Assembly: GCA_930367205.1 (NCBI GenBank)
Contig: OV884009.1
Span: 116,449,454-116,513,453 of the forward strand
Origin: Acanthosoma haemorrhoidale
Lineage: Eukaryota; Arthropoda; Insecta; Hemiptera; Acanthosomatidae
DNA: 64,000 nt
Reading direction: 5' to 3'
Both the position numbers and the translations under genes were made by a program. How positions within the stretch are numbered: position 1 is the first letter of the stretch; each line of letters starts with the position of its first letter. A model generated the notes under the pieces. It ran no database searches, was not told the origin of the DNA, and saw only the letters and a list, made by a program, of their open reading frames with translations. Positions 32,205 to 43,332 of the stretch are shown piece by piece.

Positions 32205-34572
32205 GGGTGGGGACTTTAACGCAAAGCACCAACACTGGGGCTCAAGATCCACAAATACACGAGGACGTGATTTGCTGTCTGCACTCACACGGAGACATCT
32301 GCTCCACTATCTCTCCTGACACAGCCACCTATTGGCCATCAGATCCCAACCAAAATCCTGATCTCCTTGACTTTTTCTTCTACAATAGTTTAGGAACACT
32401 AAACTATTCACTCAAGCGCCTCGATGACCACCGACCATAGCCCCTTATTATTAACCATTTCCCTAAATCCAATTCACAAACTGCCTCCTCCTTCATTCAT
32501 TAGGGGCCCAGTTGACTGGGACCACTTCCGCCAGATTCTTACATACTCTGTAGACCTCTAAAAACACCCCAAGACCTAGTTGATGCAGTGCATTCCTTCA
32601 CTACTCTGATCCAGAGGTCGGCTTGGGCGGCATCTTCACCCCATCGTCACCCAAGAATCCACAATCATAATCGTTTACCTCAGCATCTCAAAGATCTAAT
32701 CAAATCCAAACGCCGCTCTAGAACAGTGTGGCAAAGATCCCGGCATCCTGCTGATCGCCGCTCGTACAATCAATACTGCCGATTGGTAAAGTGGCTATTG
32801 GCATCCTTCCGTTCTGATTCTTTCAATTCCTACCTCTCCTCTCTGTCTATCAGGGATAACTCCTTGTGGAATGTAACCAAAAAAATCCTAAAGTATCAAC
32901 CTGTTTCACATCCACTCCGTCGTGATGATGGGTCCTGGGCAGCCTCGGATGGGGATAGGTCGGAGGAATTTGCTCTGCATCTTACCCATACTTTCACACC
33001 TCACCTTTCTCATCAAAGCCATACTCACAGCCCAACTGTGGAAGATTTCCTCACTTCACCTATTCCTCTCTCTCTTCCACCAAAAGCCGTTAATCCCTCT
33101 GAGGTCAAATACCTTCTGAAAAACTTACCTTACAGAAAATCCCCTGGATATGATCTCCTAACTCCTCAAATTCTCAAACAACTTCCTCCTAAAGCCATAA
33201 TCTTCCTAACCTACATATATAATTGCATTATCCGAACGACGCACTTTCCTCTCCTCTGGAAACATTCCATTATTGTCCTATTCGCCAAACCCGGTAAACC
33301 ACCCAATGAAGCCTCATCTTACCGTCCAATTAGCCTACTCCCTATCCTTTCAAAAATTTTTGAGAAACTCCTACTAAAACGTCTACTTCCAATTGTTGAA
33401 TCCAAAAACCTTTTTCCCACACACCAGTTTGGTTTCCGCCAACGACATTCCACTGCTCAACAAGGCCTTCGCGTTGTTGATCACATCTCCTCAGCCCTTG
33501 AAACCAAAAAGTATTGCACTGCTGCCTTTTTTGATATAGCTCAAGCTTTTGACAGGGTTTGGCACGCAGGTTTGCTCTACAAGCTCAAAAGACATTTACC
33601 ACATACCCTTTTCCTAATCCTACAGTCCTATCTTTCAAACCGCTTCTTCCAAGTCCGCTGTGGTTTAGAATACTCTAACTACTATCCCATAAATGCAGGA
33701 GTTCCACAGGGCAGTGTCCTAGGCCCCATCCTCTGTAATCTATACATCGCTGATGTCCCCTCTACTCCCAATACCTTCTTGGCCACATTTGCAGATGACA
33801 CTGCAGTCTTGTCATCCCACCCAGACCCCGACATAGCATCCTATAACCTTCAAAAACACCTCGAGTATTGGTGCAATCAATGGCGTCAAAGACTTGTCCA
33901 CTAGTTTATTTTAATTCTATTCTTCTCCCTGTATTCGAGACAGTACGATACTTAGGCTTCCATCTCCACATACCAGACTAAAAAGACAAGAACTAAACAG
34001 ACGCTTTGGACATTTGTACAGACTACTTCAAAGGACATCCCATCTCTCAATAGAAAATAAACTACTTATCTACAAAGTTATACTTAAACCAATCTGGACA
34101 TACGGAATAGAGCTATGGGGGACAGCAAAAAAGTCGAACATTAAGCGTATCTAATCCTTTCAATCCAAAGTCCTGAGAACAATAGTAAATGCCACTTATT
34201 ATGCCAGCAACAAAACCCTTCATAACGACCTTAATATACCCTACATTCTAGAACTCATCCCTTCCAAGTTTATGAAATTCCACAGCAGCCTTTCCAACCA
34301 CCCTAATCCTGTAGCACATTCTTTGCACTGCGCCACTCATCCCTATAATCCTCCTCGGAGACTAAAACGGCAGTGGCCTCGTGACCTGCTATAATCGCGT
34401 GACAGTGGGAGTCCTGGCAATGGCCAGTTTCTCCAATCATGTCCTATTGTATGAATGAGCGAGTGAATGATGACTGTAAATATGGTATGAATGAGATCAT
34501 TCATAAATTATTATTGCCTTATAAAAGGCAGATTGTAATTATTGCACAATAAAGATTGTTGATAAGTGATCA
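32205..34572 (+). mobile_element. 5'-truncated Jockey copy, 2.4 kb
   Basis: Same family as 3280-8074. It starts inside the endonuclease at the GTGGGGACTTTAACGC string (copy 1 position about 5442) and runs to a 3'UTR that lacks about 150 bp of its middle. The 3' end is AATAAAGATTGTTGATAAGT and then the target duplication, with no poly(A). Internal losses relative to copy 1 are about 5 bp at 32428 (frameshift in the endonuclease tail, while the SDH His codon is retained), about 60 bp near 33875 after FADD, and about 20 bp near 33970. Confidence 0.92.
32588..33904 (+). pseudogene. Jockey reverse transcriptase, truncated by internal deletions
   Basis: An open stretch of 438 codons covering all reverse transcriptase blocks: SYRPISLLPILSKIFEKLL, FFDIAQAFDRVWHAG (motif A), GVPQGSVLGPILCN and TFADDTAVLS. 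The frame breaks just after the thumb start because of the ~60-bp deletion near 33875 and ends at TAG 33902-33904. The region upstream (32207-32440) is endonuclease tail in another frame. The Met at 32588 is internal. It is less complete than the copy at 5507-7723. Confidence 0.9.
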
Positions 34573-34588
34573 TCTACCTTTAAAATTT
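34573..34588. repeat. 3' target-site duplication of second Jockey copy
   Basis: An exact repeat of 32189-32204. Confidence 0.93.
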
Positions 34589-35083
34589 CAGGAACAGTAC
34601 CCTAAAGTTACAACCGACAGTTAGATATTGCTTCTGGGGTGTAATGACAATCCAGTGAAGATTCGATAGTAAACTATACGGTTTATATTCTACCAAGCTC
34701 AATCAAAATTCAGTGCTTTCTGAGAGACATGTACAAGGTATACTTCGGAATGCTTTTGCGAGGATCTATCTATCAATCTATCAAAAAAATAAATTATCTA
34801 ATTGCTACAAAAAGTTTTATTTATGTGTTGAGGGATGTTGAAAACAAATACTCACTTGTTTGTTTCCTTTACATACTTTACTTAAAACGTTTAAAACTTT
34901 ACTTACTTAAAATTTCAGTTTTTTGTTACTTACAATAAGTTTTATTCATTTTTTTACAGATATATATATCTTACGTTTATATGTATACGTAAAAAAACAA
35001 CGATTCGGGTGATGTATTATAAGCTTACAATTCCCCAATAATGGAGTTTTTAAAATTTGATTTATTTTTCTCGGCTCCTAGGG
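34589..35083. other. AT-rich DNA, unassigned
   Basis: No recognisable content; the frame 34729-34938 is low-complexity. Confidence 0.5.
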
Positions 35084-35165
35084 CGAATGTCCAAGATCAC
35101 TATGACCTCACAGCCTTGTTAATTTAAAAAACAAAACAGAACTAGTAGAATAATAAATTCATGTG

Positions 35166-35333
35166 GTAGGTGGCCATAATTTTATACAATAAATGTCTGT
35201 ATGGCAACACAGTGTCTAGTTCCAGCTTTTTAAGTATGGATGAATATTAAACAGTTTTATTGATTGTATATATGTAATGTATATGCATTGTTTTAGTTTA
35301 GCTATCTATCTTTAACGGTGTGTGGCATTGTGG
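35166..35333 (+). repeat. Direct repeat, left copy
   Basis: It runs from ATTTTATACAATAAATGT through ATTGATTGTATATATGTAAT to GGTGTGTGGCATTGTGGATC and matches 36640-36800 with scattered differences. Confidence 0.9.
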
Positions 35334-35465
35334 ATCCGCATTGAAACCGCATTTACTTTAGATAAGAGAAAGCATCCTGTGCGCTCCCATATAAAAGGTG
35401 GCTACGCAAAAAGTACCGTCAAACGGGGTCACTCATTCGACCTGATTTTCATAGGGTTAACTGCT

Positions 35466-36049
35466 AACTACTATACTACTGAACAACCCACACCTTGAAA
35501 TTGAGTAGCTCTCTGGGCTACTCTACACTGTAGTTATTACACAGGCCTACTAACTACTATACTACTGAACAACCCACACCTTGAAATTGAGTAGCTCTCT
35601 GGGCTACTCCACACTGTAGTTATTACACAGGCCTACTAACTACTATACTACTGGACAACCCACACCTTGAAATTGAGTAGCTCTCTGGGCTACTCTACAC
35701 TGTAGTTATTACACAGGCCTACTAACTACTATACTACTGAACAACCCACACCTTGAAATTGAGTAGCTCCCTGGGCTACTCTACACTGTAGTTATTACAC
35801 AGGCCTACTAACTACTATACTACTGAACAACCCACACCTTGAAATTGAGTAGCTCTCTGGGCTACTCTACACTGTAGTTATTACACAGGCCTACTAACTA
35901 CTATACTACTGAACAACCCACACCTTGAAATTGAGTAGCTCTCTGGGCTACTCTACACTGTAGTTATTACACAGGCCTACTAACTACTATACTACTGGAC
36001 AACCCACACCTTGAAATTGAATAGCTCTCTAGGCTACTCTACACTGTAG
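35466..36049. repeat. 86-bp satellite, 6 full units and one partial
   Basis: Unit starts at 35466, 35552, 35638, 35724, 35810, 35896 and 35982 are exactly 86 bp apart. Units differ at only one or a few bases, except the last, which carries more changes and stops after about 67 bp. Each unit contains the imperfect hairpin GAGTAGCTCTCTGGGCTACTC (arms GAGTAGC/GCTACTC). It has no open frame of interest. Confidence 0.95.
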
Positions 36050-36639
36050 AGTCCCCGCTTGAAAGATTCGACCACTTAGAGGAAACAATGTCATATCCAA
36101 CGGGGATGAGAGTACCGGTAGCGGACTGGGAGCACAGATAAATATCCTTCGGGCTTATCCTATATTTTATGTGGGAAAAGCTCTGTTTGTATAACACTCC
36201 TCTACACGGCAAGCAAGTTGATTAAGACGTCACCACTATCATTTGCCAAAGACATTCTACATTTGAAAAATAAAATGATGGCCTCATCACACTTGGCCTT
36301 CTTTAGTATTGTCGTCAGATATTTATTAGATGTATGCAGTTTTTGACACTAGTTGCCGGGTGTATACCCCAATACCTATATTGGTATATAGTTACCGGGT
36401 ATGTATATGGGGGTATAACCTATTTACCATTGGGGCAGCCCCCCTTCCTCTACAATGCATGTTATTGTTTAGTATATTTCTATCAAGCAATATAAGTTTC
36501 TTTTTTCGAGCCTCCTCTTCATGCTAGAGATATTAAACGTTTGTTTAGGCCACGTTTTGGATTCGGAAGACTGGATAAATTTCATCTCCATAAATATGAT
36601 AAAGTGTATAATTCATTACTTAATAGGGTATAACCTATT

Positions 36640-36800
36640 TTATATTTTATACAATAAATGTACGTATGGCAACACAGTGTCTAGTACCGGGTTTTTAACT
36701 TTGGATGAATATTAAACATTTTTATTGATTGTATATATGTAATGTATATGCATTGGTTTAGTTTAGCTATCTATCTTTAAGGGTGTGTGGCATTGTGGAT
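36640..36800 (+). repeat. Direct repeat, right copy
   Basis: Partner of 35166-35333, about 1.47 kb downstream in the same orientation. Confidence 0.9.
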
Positions 36801-36811
36801 CGAATGTCCAA

Positions 36812-37440
36812 TGTTTCTAGTGTCTATGTAAGACGTAAGTAGATTGAACTCGGTTTTGTTTGTGCATAGAAGGCATTTCAAGGTTCTCGTTATTTTCGAT
36901 TGCCCGAATCCTTGTGAAGACACGAACATTCGCACCTCAACATCATGCCCTTTATATTGTACCGATTTAGCTTATTTTTAAGAGGAAATGACTACGATCG
37001 CAATATTATTATTTATTATATAGTATTTTCAATGTAAATTAATTATTTGTAGCAGTTAGTCAATTTTGATGTTTTTTAAATTTTCTATTACAAGAATAAT
37101 GAGTATTTGGTATTTAATAATGTAGCGACCGCTAACTACATAAGATAAATCATCCTATACTCTATTGTATATACATATATTGTAAATTGGTTATAATACG
37201 TTGTAAATTAATTTAAACAAATGTAAATAACATTACCAAATCATAAGTCATACCAGTGTAAATATTGTAAACAATAAAAGACGCAGCTGCGAAAAACTAG
37301 TCAGAGGCCCTTGAAGGGTTCGTCAGGTAGTGGCTAGGGGCTGGGTGGGTCCCAATCTAGAACATTCAAGCGTCACCGCAACCGTGCAATTTGGTTGGTC
37401 AGAATAAAACCCTAGATCATTGGTTACTGGGGGGGCTATA
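36812..37440. other. Unassigned, partly LTR-like text
   Basis: AT-rich, then a GC-rich block with AATAAAAGACGCAGCTGCG (37274-37292). This could be an LTR or gene-end fragment, but no matching repeat or target duplication was found. Confidence 0.4.
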
Positions 37441-37442
37441 GT

Positions 37443-37706
37443 ATATCTGTACCTCGGAGGGATACAACACTATGTCCATTTTCATAACTTTACAGGAGAG
37501 GAGTTTTAAACTTTTTTTCAACAAAAAGTGTTATTGGCACAGCTATTTATTGAGATGTAAATAACAATAAATAGAATGTTCTGGTAAAATATTGTTTCAA
37601 CATCTCAATAAATAGCTGTGCCAATGTTGAAAAAAAGTTTGAAACTCCTCTCCTGTAAAGTTATGAAAATGGACATAGTGTTGTATCCCTCCGAGGTACA
37701 GATATA
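37443..37706. mobile_element. Long-armed palindromic (fold-back) element
   Basis: Two arms of about 110-120 bp are near-perfect reverse complements. The arm runs from ATATCTGTACCTCGGAGGGA through AACTTTACAGGAGAGGAG to TATTTATTGAGATG, around a loop of about 40 bp. The left arm has about 10 extra bases (AAAAAGTGTT) near 37532. TATA-like bases lie at both ends, which suits a TA target. The close match of the arms implies a fairly young element or gene conversion between arms. No coding capacity. Confidence 0.88.
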
Positions 37707-37889
37707 TACCCCCTAGTTTTAGCCGATAAATCATTCTAACTCCGGCTCTCTCGACTGGTACTTGCAGCTGCACTGATATTTAAAGATTTGGCCTTCTCAT
37801 TTATGAAAACATCTGCATCTCTCTTCCCAACCTCACTATGTTTTAGTCCGGCCTCGTCAGACCCCACATTTTCCTAGTGGGATTCTCTG

Positions 37890-38160
37890 CCTTTGTCTCG
37901 CTAAAACTAGCACTTCCTTGGGAGAGACCTCTCCCTCGCAGACGACGGTTGCCGTGGCCCTACAAACTTTACCTAATAGTGTCTCCCACGGCAATCCAGT
38001 CTGCCTCTCTCCGGTTCACACTTGCCTTTGGGATCCAGACGGTTTTCGCCTACCTTCTGATACCGAGTATGAATTCGTGGTCATTCCAAGACTACATAAA
38101 CTACCAACAATACCTACCCTATGCCTCTTCTCCTGAACATAGTGCACTGTCGGGGCATAT
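37890..38160 (+). repeat. Interspersed repeat family B, copy 1
   Basis: Similar over about 250 bp to 45413-45650. The shared frame reads DGFRLPSDTEYEFVVIPR..KL here and DGFRQLSDTDCKLVVIPRPRKL there, and both end at a stop after a FS codon pair at the same place. That coincidence suggests the 3' end of an unrecognised element ORF (about 37918-38136). Other frames are also alike, so coding origin is not certain. Confidence 0.55.
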
Positions 38161-38884
38161 ACCTATCAAATATGGAGTCAGATAGTACAGTAGTAAGACC
38201 CGTCATGAAGCAATTGTCCAGGCCATAGCCTAATCAACCCTCACTTCGTCACAATGGCTAGGGTAACTAGGCACCCCCTCGTGACGACCCGACAAATGTA
38301 TTTGAGGAAAGACGAGAAATTTTTATTTTAAACAGGACTAACTTTTTTCTTTTTCTTTTAATTTTTTAAAAATGTATTCGTGGGAAACCATGAATCCTTG
38401 AAATATCCTTCATTTTCGGAGAGATTAAACACCGTAATGTAGCTTTCTTGAATCACAGGTCAGAAGTTATCTAAGATTTTATATTTTGATATAAATACTC
38501 ACCACCATCAATAAATAAAACTTTTTTTTTGTTATTTTACAATATTTTAGCAATTCGATTTTTATTTTTGTTAATTGAAAAGGTTTTATTCAGATCAAAC
38601 ATATAAATTAGTTTCTTTAAAAATTATTAGGTGAGCATTTATGAGACATCGTGTCATCTGCTCTCAATATTATTTTTCCCTTCCTTAATTTTGTTCATGC
38701 ATATTATAGAAAATCATGCATTATGGTTTATTACTAAACCAGCAATGATCAAATGAAAATTAGTAACATTATAAATTTAAATCATGATTTGCTTATTGGC
38801 TCTTACTGGATAAAATGTATGTGAGAATGAAGCAAGTTGGTTAAGAGATAAAGGTCTGATATTTGGTATCACATATATCTCGTT
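38161..38884. other. AT-rich DNA, unassigned
   Basis: A short GC-rich stretch (38190-38300) continues from the repeat. The rest is AT-rich without features. Confidence 0.5.
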
Positions 38885-38985
38885 GTTATATTTATCCAAA
38901 TAGAACAAAAGCCATGGTGGTGTGCAGTATTACTTTAAATATTTGTGAAAAATAAATACCTCCAACCCAGAAGGTACAATTCAGG
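38885..38985 (+). repeat. Dispersed duplicate, copy 1
   Basis: About 100 bp similar to 39630-39725: TATATTTATC..AAAGAACAAA-type text, CATGGTGGTGTGCAGTATTA against CGTGGTGGGGTACAGTATGA, then ACTTTAAAT and AAATAAAT. Confidence 0.6.
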
Positions 38986-39629
38986 TGAATACAATTGAAA
39001 TGTCGCTTCTTTAACTCCCTAACGTATCCATGACAAGTTACTGTGATAATGCATTTTAGAAATAAGGAGCAACTACCCCGCCTGATTCTGAGCCAGAACG
39101 AGGGGACGGACGGTCTGTCGAAGAAAGTTTTCGAACGCGGTCAGTTGAATTAAACAAAACTTTATCCAGTAATGGACATCAAGTGAGAGTGGTACAAAGG
39201 AGACTGCTAGAGGAGGAGGTGATAAAACCGGCAAAAAGTTGCAAGTTTTAATTTTAGTCAGAGCAGTAAACCTCCAACCTTATTTACGGTGAACGGCTGA
39301 GGGGAGGGGGAGGGTTTGTTACACAGGCCAAACTCCATAACTTTTCAACGAATACAAATATTTAAATGATATTTTTTTGTTTATTTGGGCACCATTGGTA
39401 GCAATAAAGCCACCTGCTTTCACGGGCAGGCCTGCTTCCCTGTATGTTTATTACCATTGTATCTCTTTTCCATTTTTTTTTTTTATTGTGTTTCGCTTAA
39501 TATATTGTTTTAAGTAAAACATTCTAAAAAAACTTCCTAGCTAATGAGGGATTTGCAGTAATATAATAATAGATCTTAAGATAGTTTTTATATTTCACCA
39601 ACAGAAACGTTACATAATTATAAACTACG
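38986..39629. other. AT-rich DNA, unassigned
   Basis: Nothing recognised. There is a short G-rich patch at 39300-39315. Confidence 0.5.
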
Positions 39630-39725
39630 CTTATATTTATCGGAAAAGAACAAAGTCGTGGTGGGGTACAGTATGACTTTAAATTTATGTGGAAAATAAA
39701 TGGCTCGTACCCGTTTGGGTAATAT
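39630..39725 (+). repeat. Dispersed duplicate, copy 2
   Basis: Partner of 38885-38985, about 740 bp downstream in the same orientation. Confidence 0.6.
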
Positions 39726-40679
39726 TGAAGCATTAAATCCATAAGACAATAAGGCCTCATAAAATGGCAGGACCGATCGAAGGTTTCAGTAGTTAGGTGA
39801 TGCTGAGGTTCCAGTGTGGTTAGCACTAGGCGTGACCTCTTAACCTTAAGGTCACTATATCTTTATCTAAGTAGCAACTCATTTCTTCTCATAAGGCTAA
39901 TTAAACAGCGACCAGACCCATCACTCAATGAAAAGAATATTGGGCCGCATCACGGCATGCTAAGATATAAAAATAAAATGAAGGATGTAGGATGTGCAAA
40001 AACACTATCGCGAACGTTAGGCGATCACGGATTTAGAACGTGTTGGAACGTTTTTCAATTTCTGACTGTTACCTCTTTAACAAGGTGCTTTATTGTTACT
40101 TACAAAACAAGTTACTTGTTCGTGGCCTGGACAAAACTCGTTTATGAATTAAAAACATAAAAATTAACCTCTACAAATAAATATTTTCAATGAATAATAA
40201 TTTTAAGGGAATACTCACTTATAAATCAACAAAATAAATCTTATTATGCTTATTAGTTTGTAGTTATTGTATTTTGCAACAAAAACTAACGATAAAATAA
40301 ATTAAACGTAAATTGAACATAGTTTAAGATTTTTCAAGCCCCGGCCTATAAGTAATTTAATATTTAAGTTTCTCATTTTTCCTATATGGTCATAGACAGA
40401 TTAAAGACTAATAGATAAACGAATTCGCTCAAAAAGAAATCAGTAGTGATCGCGATTGTTTAAAAAAAAAACAACATATTTTTTCCTGATTTTTTGATAA
40501 GTTATCAAGAGGCTTAAACCGATATCTAAATAATATGTCTAGGTATTGTTTCTCCACTACATAAAAAAAAAATATAATTGTCGATATAAAGAAACCCATT
40601 TCAGTTTATTTTGGTTTTAAGTAATGTCTGAAAATGATATCTATGCCAGTAATAAACATAGCGGTATATAAAATATAAA
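39726..40679. other. AT-rich DNA, unassigned
   Basis: The frame 39816-40160 (114 codons, plus) is open but unrecognised. Confidence 0.45.
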
Positions 40680-40930
40680 TAGTGGGGGGTGTGTTAGAGT
40701 CACACCCTTTAAATAGGGCCGGCACCCCCTAAATCCCGACATGGGACTCGAGCCGCATTGCAGGTGGCTGCTTTCACGTCCCATTGAAGAACTGACAATT
40801 TGACCTTGGGCCTCAACACTAACACCATCTCAATATGCACACGTGGTGCCATACTCACAATGAGCTGCCGACTAGAGAATAGCTGTGAGCAGGCTGTCTA
40901 GTATCAGTGACAACGCTCACAATTACCAAG
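40680..40930 (-). repeat. GC-rich block, possible SINE-like sequence
   Basis: On the minus strand GGCTCGAGTCCC (about 40743-40754) resembles a pol III B box with one change. The block is distinctly GC-rich against its surroundings. No A box, tail or second copy was seen in the window, so this is only a suggestion. Confidence 0.25.
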
Positions 40931-42878
40931 GGTCAGTGACCGACTTTTTGTTTTCAAATTTAATTCATAAGTTTTATTTTTTTTACTTTGACATTGACCA
41001 CGAACCAACTAGTAGTTTTCAAATTATGTAGGATAAATGAATAACGTAGTAAATGAAGAAACAAATTCAAGAAATAATCGTGGGGGCTACGAGTCTTCTT
41101 TTGGTTAAAAAAAAACATTTGATCTTCTAAGGATAATATAATGATAAGCAATTATAGTGATAGTTCACAAATTATTTTTGTGGTCTGTAATTGTAGAGGT
41201 TTTACTCTTTCATACTGGTTCATTGAAATGTGTCTACAAGTGACATTTAAATAACCACAAAACGGATCGGTAAACGTAAATAGTTACTGAGCTCACATAA
41301 CATAAATGTATTTATTGCAAAGAACTTCTCCAGCTTTAGTCAGGTAATCAGTCAGCTAAAAAATAACAAAATTTCATATAAAAAGGCATTGTGCCGTTTG
41401 CTAGCTAGAACTTGGCAAGAACAGTACCATAATTTAAGCTTCTATATATTTATGGAATTTCGCTCAATGGTTGTCTGTTTACTATTTTTTTTTGTGAGTC
41501 AGATAGCTAAGGAATTAATTTTCAGTGACTTCACAGATTCGAAACCATTCAAGTTAAAAATTACCATAATAAAAGAAGGTAGTTTTGCAAGGCGTGTTTT
41601 CCGCTGTAGGTACCGTATTTTTTTTTTTATAACGTCATGTAGTTAAAATGAAAAACTTGCAAAGAAAGCGGTTTAACATGAAATGTGGTAGAATGAGCTT
41701 TGTGGAAACAAAAAAAGAGATAAAGTTAAAAGAGTTCATAACGAAAGAATTAATTGCTTTGTCAAGCGAGCGAAGGTACTTTTGAGAATATCATTCGTTT
41801 TCAGGTAAAAACGGCATTGAATTTTTTTTTTTTTTTTTTTGAAGTCGGTAAGACACTGGAATCACTTTTTATAAATAAAAAAAGGCGAAATAAAAATGAA
41901 AACTATATCATAATCATATGGTAACTTCCGATAAACATAGTAATAATTTGTGCTATCGTAACAATAGACAATAACCACACAACCTGCCCTATTGTGACGA
42001 GTGAGGAATATTTTATCATCCTAACCTTTGCTTTGTTATCGCTAAAATGTCAATTACACAAAACCTAAACTTTTACATACAATTTTTGCTTAAACGGCTA
42101 TGAATGAAAATAAAAGAAACTCCTTACAAATAATTTAAAAATAACCATAGTTCATTAATTGATTTATTAATATAACTTTTGATCACTTTGGCTAGGGTGC
42201 GATATTTTAAAACTCGATGGCCTTATCGAAAATAGCTTACAGCTCAAGTGATCCTAGTTATACCTAGAGACATGATATATCACCTGTGAAGACCTAAACT
42301 AATAAAATAATAATTTATTATTACTCTATTACCTACTAAGAATGGAAATCTAGCAAACTTCACTCCATCCTTTATTTAAAGCCTCGTTTAACTATGAAAA
42401 TTAAAAAAATAACTGTTTGACTAGAAAGTTGGATTTTTGGGTACTGCGTGGTTTGGTCAAAGCAGTATCGATTCCGTTACGTTCGGTAAATCGACAACTA
42501 CAACGACGATGGTGGCCGAAATTTATAGAGCTCGTGAGGGCATAAGGGGTATATCAGCCAGCTTATCCGACCGCCAAAAAAACATTTAGCCGAGCCACAA
42601 TCTGTCATTCCAAGTGGAGGTTGGGTGGCACTACGGGTATCTCAGCTCATAACGACCAGCACCACTACAAGAAATCAGATAAAATGTTCAAGATATGACA
42701 GATTAATAGCCACTAGCCTACTCGACAGGAATTGTCACAACATATCCATTTCAGATTAGTACCACGCTACAATATTGTACGGCTTACGTAAGTGCTTAGA
42801 AACATTTTAGTCATCTCATATTAATGGATATTTATTCCCAATAATTAAAGAGCCCTCTGTTAATAACTAACAATATCC
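40931..42878. other. AT-rich DNA, unassigned
   Basis: No gene recognised. A T run of about 21 bases is at 41822-41840. Confidence 0.5.
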
Positions 42879-43332
42879 AACTCATCCCTTCCAAGTTTAA
42901 TTAAATTCCGTAATAACCTATCCAACCGCCCTAACACCCTAGCACAGTCATTGCACTGCACCACTCATCCCTATAATCCTCCTCGGAGAATAAAGCGGCA
43001 GTGGCCTCGTGACCTGCTATAAATGCGTAACAGTGGGAGTTCTGGCAATGGCCAGCTTCTCCAATCATGTCCTGAGCGTATGTGTGCGAGAGCCTCTTCG
43101 TCAGCCTCCGCTGGCTCGTAAGCGGTGATAACGGAAGAGCGTGGGGGAGGTGACAAGCATGAGGACTTGGGAGGTCTCAGGGCTGTTTGTAAATACTGTA
43201 TGAATGAGCGAGAGAATGAAAATCGTAAATATGGTATGAATGAAAACAGTTATCACAATTACTTATTGTCCAATGAGGCAGATGGTAATTTTATCATAAT
43301 AAAGTTGTTTTATTATAAAAAATAAATAAATA
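42879..43332 (+). mobile_element. Jockey 3' fragment
   Basis: It covers the last ~50 codons of ORF2 (AACTCATCCCTTCCAAGTTT onward) and the 3'UTR, ending AATAAAGTTGTTTTATTATA and a short A/T-rich tail. It has several small indels, including loss in the GC-rich 3'UTR part. No clear target duplication was found. Confidence 0.85.

Larger units (their letters stand above)
35084..36811. mobile_element. Possible composite repeat unit with direct repeats and satellite core
   Basis: An ~165-bp direct repeat (35166-35333 and 36640-36800) brackets a 1.3-kb interior containing the 86-bp satellite array. The 11-mer CGAATGTCCAA lies at 35084-35094 and again at 36801-36811, immediately after the second direct repeat, and may be a target duplication. 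No coding sequence was found. The structure could be a non-autonomous element (tandem-repeat-bearing, Helitron-like or terminal-repeat type) or simply a duplication. The class is unknown. Confidence 0.45.

Noticed and set aside
35466..36049. CRISPR array
   Set aside because: Units are contiguous 86-bp tandem copies without unique spacers, in a eukaryotic setting.
37126..37400. Solo LTR starting TGTAGCGACC
   Set aside because: No second copy, no target duplication and no clear end were found.
39816..40160. 114-codon protein
   Set aside because: No motif and no family resemblance; lengths like this arise by chance in this many bases.
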